Shown: positions 5,783 to 12,768 of the stretch, in pieces | How positions within the stretch are numbered: the first letter of the stretch is position 1 | Layout of the letters: every line of letters starts with the position of its first letter | Origin: JBMNNS01 sp050942625 | Lineage (GTDB): Bacteria > Bacillota > Dethiobacteria > DTU022 > UBA8154 | NCBI GenBank assembly: GCA_050942625.1 | Contig: JBMNNS010000039.1 | Location: 1-14,475 of the forward strand | Direction of reading: 5' to 3' | Length of the DNA stretch: 14,475 nucleotides | Position numbers and translations under genes: made by a program | The notes under the pieces: generated by a model | Told to the model about the DNA's origin: nothing | Database searches by the model: none | Seen by the model: only the letters and a program-made list of their open reading frames with translations

Positions 5783-5798
5783 AAAGGAGGAAAAATTT

Positions 5799-6965
5799 AT
5801 GAAAACGAAAGGTCGTTTATTCCTATCACTGTTTATTGTCGTTTTTATGCTGGGCTTAGTTTTCCCTTCGCCGGCCGCAGCCAGCACCCCGCCCATACCG
5901 AATGAGGTTGAGGTGGATTGGGAGGTTATTATTACTTCGACCTATGCTAAGTCCTGGGAATTGAGAAATGATGAGGGGGAGGTCTATCGCCGCGAGAATA
6001 TTAACGACTCCTTTTCAATGCAGGCAAGCGGCACTACTAAGCTTGAGCGCGTGGGATTAACCCAGGATGGCCATCCTTATTTAGAACCTAAACCAAATGA
6101 GAAGGATTACAGCTTAAGCTGCCAGGGCGGCGGGACCAATAACATATGGGAAACTTACACTTTAAAAAAGTGGTTCCCAGACAAGGGGTGGGAAATCAGG
6201 GATTTTACAGGTACAGTTGTGACAACCTGGCGTTATAGCATGCCGAGTAATGACCATCCGGAAGGCGGTGCCGTTCTTGGGTTTGAAATCATTCCGCCCG
6301 AATCGGATAATGAACCGGTTCGTTATCGGATGTGGTTTGAACCATTCTTTTTTATTGAGTACGATACCTTGGGTGATTATATTGATGTTTCTGGCGAATA
6401 TCATTCCGCTTACCAGAATTTCGACGGCACCGATACTAAATCAGAAACACTTTCCGACATGAGCGCCTACGGGGCTGTTGATCTAGCCGAACAAGTTTGG
6501 TATGACCGGATGTATAACCATCCATCTGGTAGTGCAATAGAAGGTGAACTGACATTTAGTGACGATAAATTCAGAGACAGTGGCACAGTTCGGCATACCT
6601 TGCCCGATGAAAACGGCCGAGCTGAGATGATTATTAATTATAAGATTAACCAAAAGCCAAGTGCTAAGGCCATCCAGCCCAACCAGGTGCTGGGCCGCTA
6701 TCAGTATCAGGATGATGACCATTATCAGCCAGCCACCGACTTTGTTGCCGGCAAGGATACGGTTATTCAGGTATTTTTGCCCGATGAAGTAAAGGTGGAT
6801 CAGGTGAGCAATCTGGAGCTGGATATTTACCGTAATGGCAGCAAAGTAACGACGCTGACCGGTTCCAAAAAAGACCGTAAGAATAACGCCGTGGCCTTCG
6901 GGGCAAACCACTACAAAAAGCATGAATCTAACAGGTGTTTCGGCCGGATCGGACGATTCGCATGA
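5799..6965 (+). CDS. Secreted protein of unknown function, N-terminal part of a frameshifted gene
   Basis: A 388-residue reading frame starting at ATG 5799 behind AAAGGAGG (5783-5790). Residues 1-28 are a clear Sec signal peptide: a K/R-rich start, a hydrophobic core from 7 to 22, and an AAA site at 26-28 followed by STPP. The mature part is acidic, rich in W, Y, D and E, with no membrane helix. I do not recognise a catalytic family in residues 30-310. The stretch at about 320-355 (DFVAGKDTVIQVFLPDEVKV and the strands after it) looks like a beta-sandwich segment. After K358 the frame is lost: an A6 run (6867-6872) carries one base too many, and the last 30 codons (to 6965) are nonsense. Removing one A gives TVRITPWPSGQTTTKSMNLT and joins the Ig-like domain downstream, for a total of about 486 residues. 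Confidence 0.8.
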   Translation: MKTKGRLFLSLFIVVFMLGLVFPSPAAASTPPIPNEVEVDWEVIITSTYAKSWELRNDEGEVYRRENINDSFSMQASGTTKLERVGLTQDGHPYLEPKPNEKDYSLSCQGGGTNNIWETYTLKKWFPDKGWEIRDFTGTVVTTWRYSMPSNDHPEGGAVLGFEIIPPESDNEPVRYRMWFEPFFFIEYDTLGDYIDVSGEYHSAYQNFDGTDTKSETLSDMSAYGAVDLAEQVWYDRMYNHPSGSAIEGELTFSDDKFRDSGTVRHTLPDENGRAEMIINYKINQKPSAKAIQPNQVLGRYQYQDDDHYQPATDFVAGKDTVIQVFLPDEVKVDQVSNLELDIYRNGSKVTTLTGSKKDRKNNAVAFGANHYKKHESNRCFGRIGRFA

Positions 6966-7260
6966 ATTTAGTCAGCAGTTCGATGTGCCGCTGGATTACA
7001 CTTGGACCGTAACCTTCAACGACCAGGTGGACCCAGACAAACTCACTTCTGCCAACCTCCAGATCCTGGATGCCAACGGTGATCCGGTAAACATCGAGCC
7101 GGTACCCGGCACAGATGGGAAGACAGCCCTGATACCGCCGCCTCCAGGTGGTTATCTCCCCGGTCAAAGCTATGTCATTATTGTGAAAAAGGACATCCGA
7201 TCCGCCAGCGGCAAAGAGTTAAATTCAACCTATATTAAGCGGTTTACCACTTTAAGCTAG
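6922..7260 (+). CDS. C-terminal SbsA/Big_5-like Ig domain of the frameshifted secreted protein
   Basis: A 112-residue open frame that continues the secreted protein in the +1 frame. The pattern YTWTVTFNDQVDPDKLTSAN, then LQILDANGDPV, then GGYLPGQSYVIIVKKDIRSA and YIKRFTTL matches the bacterial Ig-like SbsA/Big_5 fold (PF13205), found at the ends of many Gram-positive surface and secreted proteins. The ATG at 6922 has no Shine-Dalgarno sequence before it, and the same frame is open back to the A6 run at 6867. It is therefore almost surely part of the upstream gene and not a separate protein. Without frame repair this domain would not be made. Confidence 0.78.
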   Translation: MNLTGVSAGSDDSHEFSQQFDVPLDYTWTVTFNDQVDPDKLTSANLQILDANGDPVNIEPVPGTDGKTALIPPPPGGYLPGQSYVIIVKKDIRSASGKELNSTYIKRFTTLS

Positions 7261-7280
7261 TTCTGTTTGGTTTTTCTGGA

Positions 7281-7367
7281 ATGAGAGAAATTTACCCGCT
7301 TGCTGAAGAAGTGGTAGCCTGGGCCAGGAAGTTATTGGTTATAAAAGGAGGAAAAAATATTTGTTAG
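7281..7367 (+). CDS. Possible short upstream ORF overlapping the cobQ-like start
   Basis: A 28-codon frame, MREIYPLAEEVVAWARKLL and a short basic end, stops at TAG 7365-7367, overlapping the TTG start of the next gene by 7 bases. The ribosome binding site of that gene lies inside it. No good Shine-Dalgarno precedes its ATG. It may be a translational-coupling leader, the decayed start of another gene, or chance. Confidence 0.25.
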   Translation: MREIYPLAEEVVAWARKLLVIKGGKNIC

Positions 7368-8212
7368 GAAAATGTATCATGCTGCAGGGCACCTCGTCAA
7401 GTGTGGGAAAAAGCATTTTAGCAGCCGGTTTGTGCCGTCTTTTTTACCGTGATGGCATCAGGGTGACACCCTTCAAATCCCAAAATATGGCATCATATAC
7501 TTATTTCACGAGGGATGGAGGGGAGATTGGGTATGCCCAGGGGGTTCAGGCTGAAGCTGCAGGCTTAACTGCTACGGTGGAGATGAATCCGATCCTGCTG
7601 AAACCAAAGGAGGATATGGTTTCACAAGTGGTAGTCCTTGGCAAACCTCTCACCGATATGAGCGCAAGGGAGTATCTGGGAAAATATCTTCCCGAGGCTC
7701 TATCTATAGCCGTAGATGCTTTAAAAAAGCTGCGCGAAAATTATGAAATGCTGGTTATTGAAGGTGCCGGCAGCCCTGCCGAAATTAATTTAAAAGACAG
7801 GGATATTGTCAATATGAAAATTGCTTTCCTGGCGGAAGCCCCGGTTATTTTAATAGCTGACATTGACCGGGGAGGTGCTTTTGCCTCCATCATTGGCACT
7901 CTTGAGCTTTTAACGCCTCGTGAAAGAAAGCAGATCGCGGGATTTATTATCAACAAGTTTAGAGGAGATGCAAGCCTCCTAACGCCGGCACTTGACTTTT
8001 TAGAGGAGCGCACGGGGCTACCCGTGCTCGGCGTGGTGCCCTTCATCAATAATCTGGGAATAAGAGAGGAAGAGGATTCCCTGAGTGAGGAAGAGGAGCC
8101 GGTCAACAACAAGAAGCGACGGGAAGCCGACTATGATCGTCTGGCTGATGTTCTCAGCAATAACCTGGATTTAAAGCTGCTCTACCGGATTGCCGGCCTG
8201 AAAAAGGAATGA
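7361..8212 (+). CDS. cobQ: Cobyric acid synthase-like protein lacking the glutaminase domain
   Basis: A 283-residue relative of CobQ/CbiP, which amidates adenosylcobyrinic acid a,c-diamide during cobalamin synthesis. Residues 1-238 are the ATP-dependent DTBS-like domain: P-loop GTSSSVGKS (10-18), FKSQNMASYTY (38-48), EGAGSPAEINLKDRDIVNM (134-152), ADIDRGGAFAS (166-176) and a PVLGVVPFINNLGI end. In normal CobQ (about 500 residues) a GATase domain with a catalytic Cys and His follows. Here it is replaced by an acidic linker (236-247), after which comes ADYDRLADVLSNNLDLKLLYRI (256-277), which matches the extreme C-terminus of CobQ. The frame is intact, so this looks like an in-frame internal loss of about 200 residues. 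The start is TTG 7361 behind AAAGGAGG (7344-7351). Unaided glutamine-dependent amidation seems impossible; use of ammonia, a separate glutaminase or loss of function are alternatives. No other cobalamin gene is in the window. Confidence 0.85.
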   Translation: MLGKCIMLQGTSSSVGKSILAAGLCRLFYRDGIRVTPFKSQNMASYTYFTRDGGEIGYAQGVQAEAAGLTATVEMNPILLKPKEDMVSQVVVLGKPLTDMSAREYLGKYLPEALSIAVDALKKLRENYEMLVIEGAGSPAEINLKDRDIVNMKIAFLAEAPVILIADIDRGGAFASIIGTLELLTPRERKQIAGFIINKFRGDASLLTPALDFLEERTGLPVLGVVPFINNLGIREEEDSLSEEEEPVNNKKRREADYDRLADVLSNNLDLKLLYRIAGLKKE

Positions 8213-8291
8213 TCCCTGAGGGGTGTTTCAGGAAAGGAGAAGTGTTCGTAACCATTTCAGCTTGAAAAGGGGTATCCTGGGAATGGATAAT
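8213..8291 (+). other. Short spacer with an orphan ribosome binding site
   Basis: AAAGGAG is followed by GTG TTC GTA and a stop after 7 codons (about 8234-8265), so the site leads to no gene. It could be a trace of a lost downstream gene. Nothing else is recognised here. Confidence 0.3.
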
Positions 8292-8339
8292 AAAGCGGAA
8301 TTTTTATTGAAGGAATTCTCATCTTAAAAATTCCGCTTT
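8292..8339. terminator. Strong hairpin between convergent units (probably bidirectional terminator)
   Basis: Positions 8292-8306 (AAAGCGGAATTTTTA) and 8325-8339 are a perfect 15-bp inverted repeat with an 18-base loop. It lies between the cobQ-like gene and the stop of the minus-strand operon at 8348. The A/T runs are inside the stem, so it could end transcription from both sides. Confidence 0.75.
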
Positions 8340-8347
8340 GTGCTTCC

Positions 8348-9100
8348 TTAATAATAACCTTTTTTCTTGATTATTCTTTTTGCTTGTTTGTATTTTTGTA
8401 GAGATATTTTATCGTTGACCAGTTGACAGCGGCGACATTGGGGCTGGGTGTTGGCTTCTATGAACCAAACCTTGCCTTTCTTATCAACAGCCAGATCCAG
8501 GCCTATGATCCTGAGGGGGAGCTGGGAGCCCAGGATATTGGAAACTTGGTGTGCAAAATTAACCAGTTCCCTTAAGGTGGCCAACGGGTCTTGCTTTTGA
8601 TCGTATTGCTGCAAAATATAATTTAGGGGGTAGTCCTGCGCTCCTTTGGATACATTTGTCACCACAGCATCTTCCCGCAGGGCAACTTTAGCTGACGTCA
8701 GTGTCAGCTCCCAGGTAGTATAAGGTTTCTGCATTACCATCCGTATATCAAAAGGACAATCCCTGTAGGTTGCCAGGTCAATTCCTTCTTGAATAATATA
8801 CCTTCTCTTTGCCATGATGGCCTCAAGCTCATTTGAGATATCGGACAACAATATATTTTTGGAGGAGTTGTTATACGAAAGGATAACATTTGATTTATCA
8901 ACCATCCTGGCACGAATGATCCTGTTACCTTGCTTCCCGGCGTTAGGTTTAATATAGATAACCTTGTAACGGGCCAGCATTTCTTTCAGGTTTTGAGCGT
9001 TATACCAAACAGTTTCCGGAATATGTTCCGATATGAGAGGGTGCTCCAGCAAGGCAGAGTTTTTTTTCATTTTGTTTCTGATTATTTTATGCTCAATCAT
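8348..9100 (-). CDS. YheC/YheD-family ATP-grasp protein (spore coat-associated type)
   Basis: A 250-residue ATP-grasp enzyme of the YheC/YheD type (PF14398), a family first linked to the Bacillus endospore coat. Visible parts are the nucleotide-binding K51 and K56 in YIKPNAGKQGNRI, QEGIDLATYRDCPFDIR (104-120) with D118 and R120, LDLAVDKKGKVWFIEANTQP (201-220) with D202, E215 and N217 as metal and ATP ligands, and a basic C-terminus. Such enzymes join a carboxylate to an amine using ATP, but the substrates of this family are not known. The length is shorter than typical YheC/YheD (about 360-450), with little N-terminal extension. ATG 9100 has AAGGAG (9108-9113) 7 bases away, and that site overlaps the end of the glycosyltransferase gene. 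It is the last gene of the operon. Confidence 0.85.
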   Translation of the reverse strand: MIEHKIIRNKMKKNSALLEHPLISEHIPETVWYNAQNLKEMLARYKVIYIKPNAGKQGNRIIRARMVDKSNVILSYNNSSKNILLSDISNELEAIMAKRRYIIQEGIDLATYRDCPFDIRMVMQKPYTTWELTLTSAKVALREDAVVTNVSKGAQDYPLNYILQQYDQKQDPLATLRELVNFAHQVSNILGSQLPLRIIGLDLAVDKKGKVWFIEANTQPQCRRCQLVNDKISLQKYKQAKRIIKKKGYY

Positions 9101-9114
9101 AAGCTTTCTCCTTA

Positions 9115-10956
9115 TTAATTTACTGACTCCTGATTAATTACGAGTTTTTTCATAAAATTGCTATCTAAGGATTTTATTTCTGCTATTATTTTTCGGATTT
9201 CCTTTACATATAAGGAATAGATATTTTCAGCTTTTATGGTTTTCTTTTTATACCTGCATAAAACAAATTCATTTTCATTAATTACTTTAAATCCGCTGAA
9301 ATGATAGCATACCAGCTCCTGGTTGTTAAAATAGAAGACATTATCTTTCACCTCGATCTTCGAACTTTTCCGAATGCCCCAGGGGCCAAGATTGATGCCT
9401 TTATTTTCTGATATTTTTATATTAGGGAAGAATCGTGGCCATTTATCCAGGTATATTTGATCCCCCCACAACCCGTATTCCTCCCTATCATAACACCAAT
9501 TCAGGCATTTTCGACTCCAATCTCTCAGACAGCTTATTCCGGTATTATCTCTTTTAAAACCAATTAGCCCTGCTGAATATTTGCCGCGCTTTTGCCTCCA
9601 TTTAGGACTAAGATGTAATTTTGTTAAAAAGATGGAATATTCTCCCCATTCATTATAGAGTTCCCTTACATCCTTAAAGAAAAATAAATCGGCATCCATG
9701 TATAAAATCGAATCTAAGTTGTAGTTGTTTTTGAGCAAATAATTGACGAATATACCTTTTAATGTCCAACAAAATTCATGAATCTGCCTTTTTCGCTCGA
9801 TTCTGGCCAGCCTTCTATTCCTGATATTCTCTAGGCTGACCAGGGTTACATGGGCCAGGTTCATTTTTTCCAGTAAAGTATAAGCTATATCGTCAACGCA
9901 TAAAATCCAGAGTTGGAAGCGGGGAGTATATCTTTTCAGGGAATAATAAAGTGCCAGGCCTTGAATTAAATAGTCCTTCGTTAACAAGGTGCAGATGTTG
10001 GGAGCTTTTTTGTCAGCCTTTTCATTGGCCTTCAGATTAAAATAATTTCTGATAAATTGTCCCTTTGGACTGATTGCCTGATAAAAGTTTTGGTTAACCT
10101 GGCGTATTTGCTCCATTATATCGTTACAAGCTCGTATATACGGCAGGTAAATCCACTTAATCACAGGATCGGAAAAGTTCTTGATATAGCTGCAGAGTTC
10201 AAATTCGTTGCCATCGTAGTATCTGAATTTGGTATAGTGAAAAAATATGAGCCTTTCCCCGTTAATATAGACATAATTGCCATCATTAGTTACTTTATTG
10301 TCTATAACCATAGGTGGAGTAACATTTACACCCATATTTTTGATTACACCGACGTTGGCAAATCTCTCCAGCCAATCATTTACATAAACCTGGTCACTCC
10401 AAAGGCCATTTTTACTTTTGACATAACACCACTCTATTAGCCTGTCTCTAAACCAATTTAGGCATTGTCTTGCCTGTTCATCCCTTTTAAATCCCATAAA
10501 ACCTGTATTATAAATTCCATAGCGATTTATATTCTTCCTATTTGCTTTATTCCATCTTTCCTCGGTGAGCACGATAGAAAATCGGCCCCATTCTTCAAAG
10601 ATGGGCTCTGGATCGGAGAAAAAGTATGTGTCTCCGTCTAGCCAGACAAGATGATCTATTTCCTTGAAATTATCAAGTATATACAGCATTACTGATGCTT
10701 TTGAGGTCCAGGCATATTCTTGTTCGTTACGTGTTTCTTTCACTGCCAGCAGTTGAGGATCTTCTTTTTCTATGGCGGATAGGGGGATGATTGTTGCCTT
10801 TTTTAAGTTCATTTGTTGATACAGTTCTTCTACCTCGTCATGCAGGCAGATCATAAAAAAATGAAAATTTTTATCCCAACGCTCAAGGGAGTTATACAAT
10901 AACAACCCCCTGTAAGCGTATCCCTTGCTAAATGTTGAGCAGTAGTAATGGGTCAT
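9115..10956 (-). CDS. Tandem double-domain GT-A glycosyltransferase
   Basis: A 613-residue cytoplasmic protein made of two copies of a GT-A-like glycosyltransferase fold, each about 290-300 residues. Domain 1 (1-300) has GYAYRGLLLYNSLERW, the metal-binding DGD (107-109) in WLDGDTYFFSD, then NTGFMGFKRD (150-159) and NGLWSDQVYVNDW (183-195). Domain 2 (318-600) repeats these blocks as YLIQGLALYYSLKRY, DAD (421-423) in YMDADLFFFKD, SAGLIGFKRD (461-470) and YGLWGDQIYLDKW (494-506). Both keep the DxD needed to bind a nucleotide sugar, so both may be active. A lysine-rich link lies near 308-320. Closest families by pattern are GT8 or nucleotide-diphospho-sugar transferases. ATG 10956 has AAAGGGGTG close upstream. 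It probably uses sugar nucleotides made by the genes before it in the operon. Confidence 0.8.
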   Translation of the reverse strand: MTHYYCSTFSKGYAYRGLLLYNSLERWDKNFHFFMICLHDEVEELYQQMNLKKATIIPLSAIEKEDPQLLAVKETRNEQEYAWTSKASVMLYILDNFKEIDHLVWLDGDTYFFSDPEPIFEEWGRFSIVLTEERWNKANRKNINRYGIYNTGFMGFKRDEQARQCLNWFRDRLIEWCYVKSKNGLWSDQVYVNDWLERFANVGVIKNMGVNVTPPMVIDNKVTNDGNYVYINGERLIFFHYTKFRYYDGNEFELCSYIKNFSDPVIKWIYLPYIRACNDIMEQIRQVNQNFYQAISPKGQFIRNYFNLKANEKADKKAPNICTLLTKDYLIQGLALYYSLKRYTPRFQLWILCVDDIAYTLLEKMNLAHVTLVSLENIRNRRLARIERKRQIHEFCWTLKGIFVNYLLKNNYNLDSILYMDADLFFFKDVRELYNEWGEYSIFLTKLHLSPKWRQKRGKYSAGLIGFKRDNTGISCLRDWSRKCLNWCYDREEYGLWGDQIYLDKWPRFFPNIKISENKGINLGPWGIRKSSKIEVKDNVFYFNNQELVCYHFSGFKVINENEFVLCRYKKKTIKAENIYSLYVKEIRKIIAEIKSLDSNFMKKLVINQESVN

Positions 10957-10977
10957 AAGCTACACCCCTTTCCCAAA

Positions 10978-11379
10978 TTATATTATTTTAATTGAAAAGG
11001 TATCAGGGTCCAGTTGATTGTATTCTCTGGTGGATATGGCCAGAATGATCAGGGGTTCTTCAGCTTCGTTTTTAAAGGCATGGGCTACGCCCGGAGGCAC
11101 TTTAATGATCTTATTGTCATTGGCTGAGAACTCCAATTTCTGCAAGGTTCCTTCCGCCAGATTTTTCAGAACAATGACGGCCCGGCCGCTCACAACAGTA
11201 AAATATTCCAGGGTGTTTTTATGGTAATGGTTGCCCCTTATGCACCCTTTATTAGTATAAATGAGGTATACTTCTTCAATATTGGCGCTTTCCAATTGAC
11301 TTTGCATTAGTATTTTCTTCAGGGAACCCCGGGCATCTTCAAAGGGTATCATGTTTATAATTTCACTTTTTGACGGCAT
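10978..11379 (-). CDS. Cupin sugar-nucleotide isomerase/epimerase-like protein
   Basis: A 133-residue single-domain cupin resembling FdtA/QdtA/WxcM-type ketoisomerases and the RmlC-like domain of CapF. Key blocks are FEDARGSLKKIL (13-24), IRGNHYHKNTLEYFTVVSG (47-65) with H51, H53 and E58, and VPPGVAHAFKN (94-104) with H100. These residues can bind a metal or act as the catalytic base on a 4-keto sugar nucleotide. A longer reading from 11427 would overlap the previous gene; ATG 11379 has AAAGGGGTG about 8 bases upstream and leaves a 17-base gap, so it is preferred. The operon position between sugar-nucleotide enzymes and a glycosyltransferase supports a sugar-modifying role, but isomerase and epimerase cannot be told apart. 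Confidence 0.8.
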   Translation of the reverse strand: MPSKSEIINMIPFEDARGSLKKILMQSQLESANIEEVYLIYTNKGCIRGNHYHKNTLEYFTVVSGRAVIVLKNLAEGTLQKLEFSANDNKIIKVPPGVAHAFKNEAEEPLIILAISTREYNQLDPDTFSIKII

Positions 11380-11396
11380 ATCAGATTCACCCCTTT

Positions 11397-12755
11397 CTAG
11401 GCCAAACCAACACCAAGGTAAAAACACCCTGCCTTTTCCAGTGATTCTTTCTCCAGAACCCTGCGGCCATCCACCACAAGCGGATTTTTCATCATCTGTG
11501 CATATTCTCCCGGTTGTATTTTGAGAAAGGCGGGCCAGGGGGTGACCAGGATGACAGCATCGGCGTTTCCCAGGGCAATTTTGTAGTCCGTTGTGTAGAT
11601 AAGTTTGGGGTCTGCCTCAGGAAGAATTGAGGCCATATTTTTGGTTGCAATGGGGTCAACTGCAAAAACCCTGGCCCCCTTTTCCAGTAAACTGGTGATG
11701 AGAGTGATACTGGGAGATTCCCTCACATCATCGGTTCCTGGCTTAAAGGCCAGGCCTAAGACTGCAATCTTTTTATGATGAAAAGTGTTCAGCTTTTGTT
11801 CCAGCCTGCTGAGCAAGCGCAGCGGTTGTTCCTTATTGATGTTCAGGGTGGATGTCATTATGCGCGGTAGGTACCCTTTTTTAATGCTAAATGAAACGAG
11901 TGCATGAACGTCCTTGGGGAAACAACTGCCGCCAAAACCGCATCCAGCCCGCAGGTATTGGTTTATCTCCGGGTTTGCCAGCTTGTTTTCGATCCTGGGG
12001 TTAAGTCTTTTGTCTAGCGTTACCGCTTCCAACACTTCTTTGATATCAATTCCGCCTATTGTCTCACAGATGGAGGCAACTTCGTTGGAATAAGATATCA
12101 ATGTTGCCAATAAAGCATTGGCAACATATTTAATCATTTCAGCCGTCCTTAAACTTACCTGGATTATCGGAACGTCCCCAAAACTTTCGTATACTTTTTC
12201 CATCCCGGCAAAGCTGGAACTATCGTCTGCCCCTATTACGATCCTGTCGGGAGAGAGGAAGTCCTCGACGGCATTGCCCTCTCGTAAAAATTCAGGATTC
12301 ATGGCCAAGCCAAACTCACCGGGTTTTTTACCCGAAGCAGTTTCAAGGATATTTTTTACCAGAGTGTCTGTGGTTGTTGGAATCACTGTGCTTTTGATGC
12401 AGACAATATGATAATCATCTTTTTCCCTTAAGGCGGCGCCAATTTCCCTGGCGGAATTTTTAATATATCTTAAGTCAATTTTTCCATCGACAAAAGGAGT
12501 GCCCACAGCGATAATTGATACTTCTGAAGCCAGCACCGGGCTTCTCAGCTCAGTTGTGGCAACCAAATTACCGGAAGCGACAACCTGCTTAATAATTTGT
12601 TCCAATCCTGGTTCGTAAATAGGCGTTTGCCTTTTGTTGATTTTTTCAACTATTTCCTGCTTTTTATCGACACAGGTTACCTGGTGTCCTCTGGCAGCCA
12701 GGCATGCTCCTGTCACTAGTCCTACATATCCGGTTCCAATAATGGTAATATTCAT
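11397..12755 (-). CDS. ugd: UDP-glucose 6-dehydrogenase
   Basis: A 452-residue UDP-glucose/GDP-mannose dehydrogenase, full length. It oxidises UDP-glucose to UDP-glucuronate with two NAD+. The N-terminal Rossmann motif is GTGYVGLVTG (7-16). NPEFLREGNAVEDFLSPDRI (153-172) is the substrate block, AEMIKYVANALLA (205-217) the dimer helix, and GCGFGGSCFPKD (271-282) carries the catalytic C278. The C-terminal UDP-binding domain begins near 328 with KIAVLGLAFKPGTDDVRESP. These motifs favour UDP-glucose over GDP-mannose, though the family is hard to split by sequence alone. It starts 13 bases after the UDP-glucuronate decarboxylase-like gene, whose substrate it would supply. ATG 12755 is preceded by AGAGGAAAGAG. 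Confidence 0.92.
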   Translation of the reverse strand: MNITIIGTGYVGLVTGACLAARGHQVTCVDKKQEIVEKINKRQTPIYEPGLEQIIKQVVASGNLVATTELRSPVLASEVSIIAVGTPFVDGKIDLRYIKNSAREIGAALREKDDYHIVCIKSTVIPTTTDTLVKNILETASGKKPGEFGLAMNPEFLREGNAVEDFLSPDRIVIGADDSSSFAGMEKVYESFGDVPIIQVSLRTAEMIKYVANALLATLISYSNEVASICETIGGIDIKEVLEAVTLDKRLNPRIENKLANPEINQYLRAGCGFGGSCFPKDVHALVSFSIKKGYLPRIMTSTLNINKEQPLRLLSRLEQKLNTFHHKKIAVLGLAFKPGTDDVRESPSITLITSLLEKGARVFAVDPIATKNMASILPEADPKLIYTTDYKIALGNADAVILVTPWPAFLKIQPGEYAQMMKNPLVVDGRRVLEKESLEKAGCFYLGVGLA

Positions 12756-12768
12756 TCTCTTTCCTCTG

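Noticed and set aside
11380..11427. Extended N-terminus of the cupin gene from 11427
   Set aside because: It would overlap the UDP-glucose dehydrogenase gene by 31 bases, the extra residues are not cupin-like, and ATG 11379 has its own ribosome binding site.
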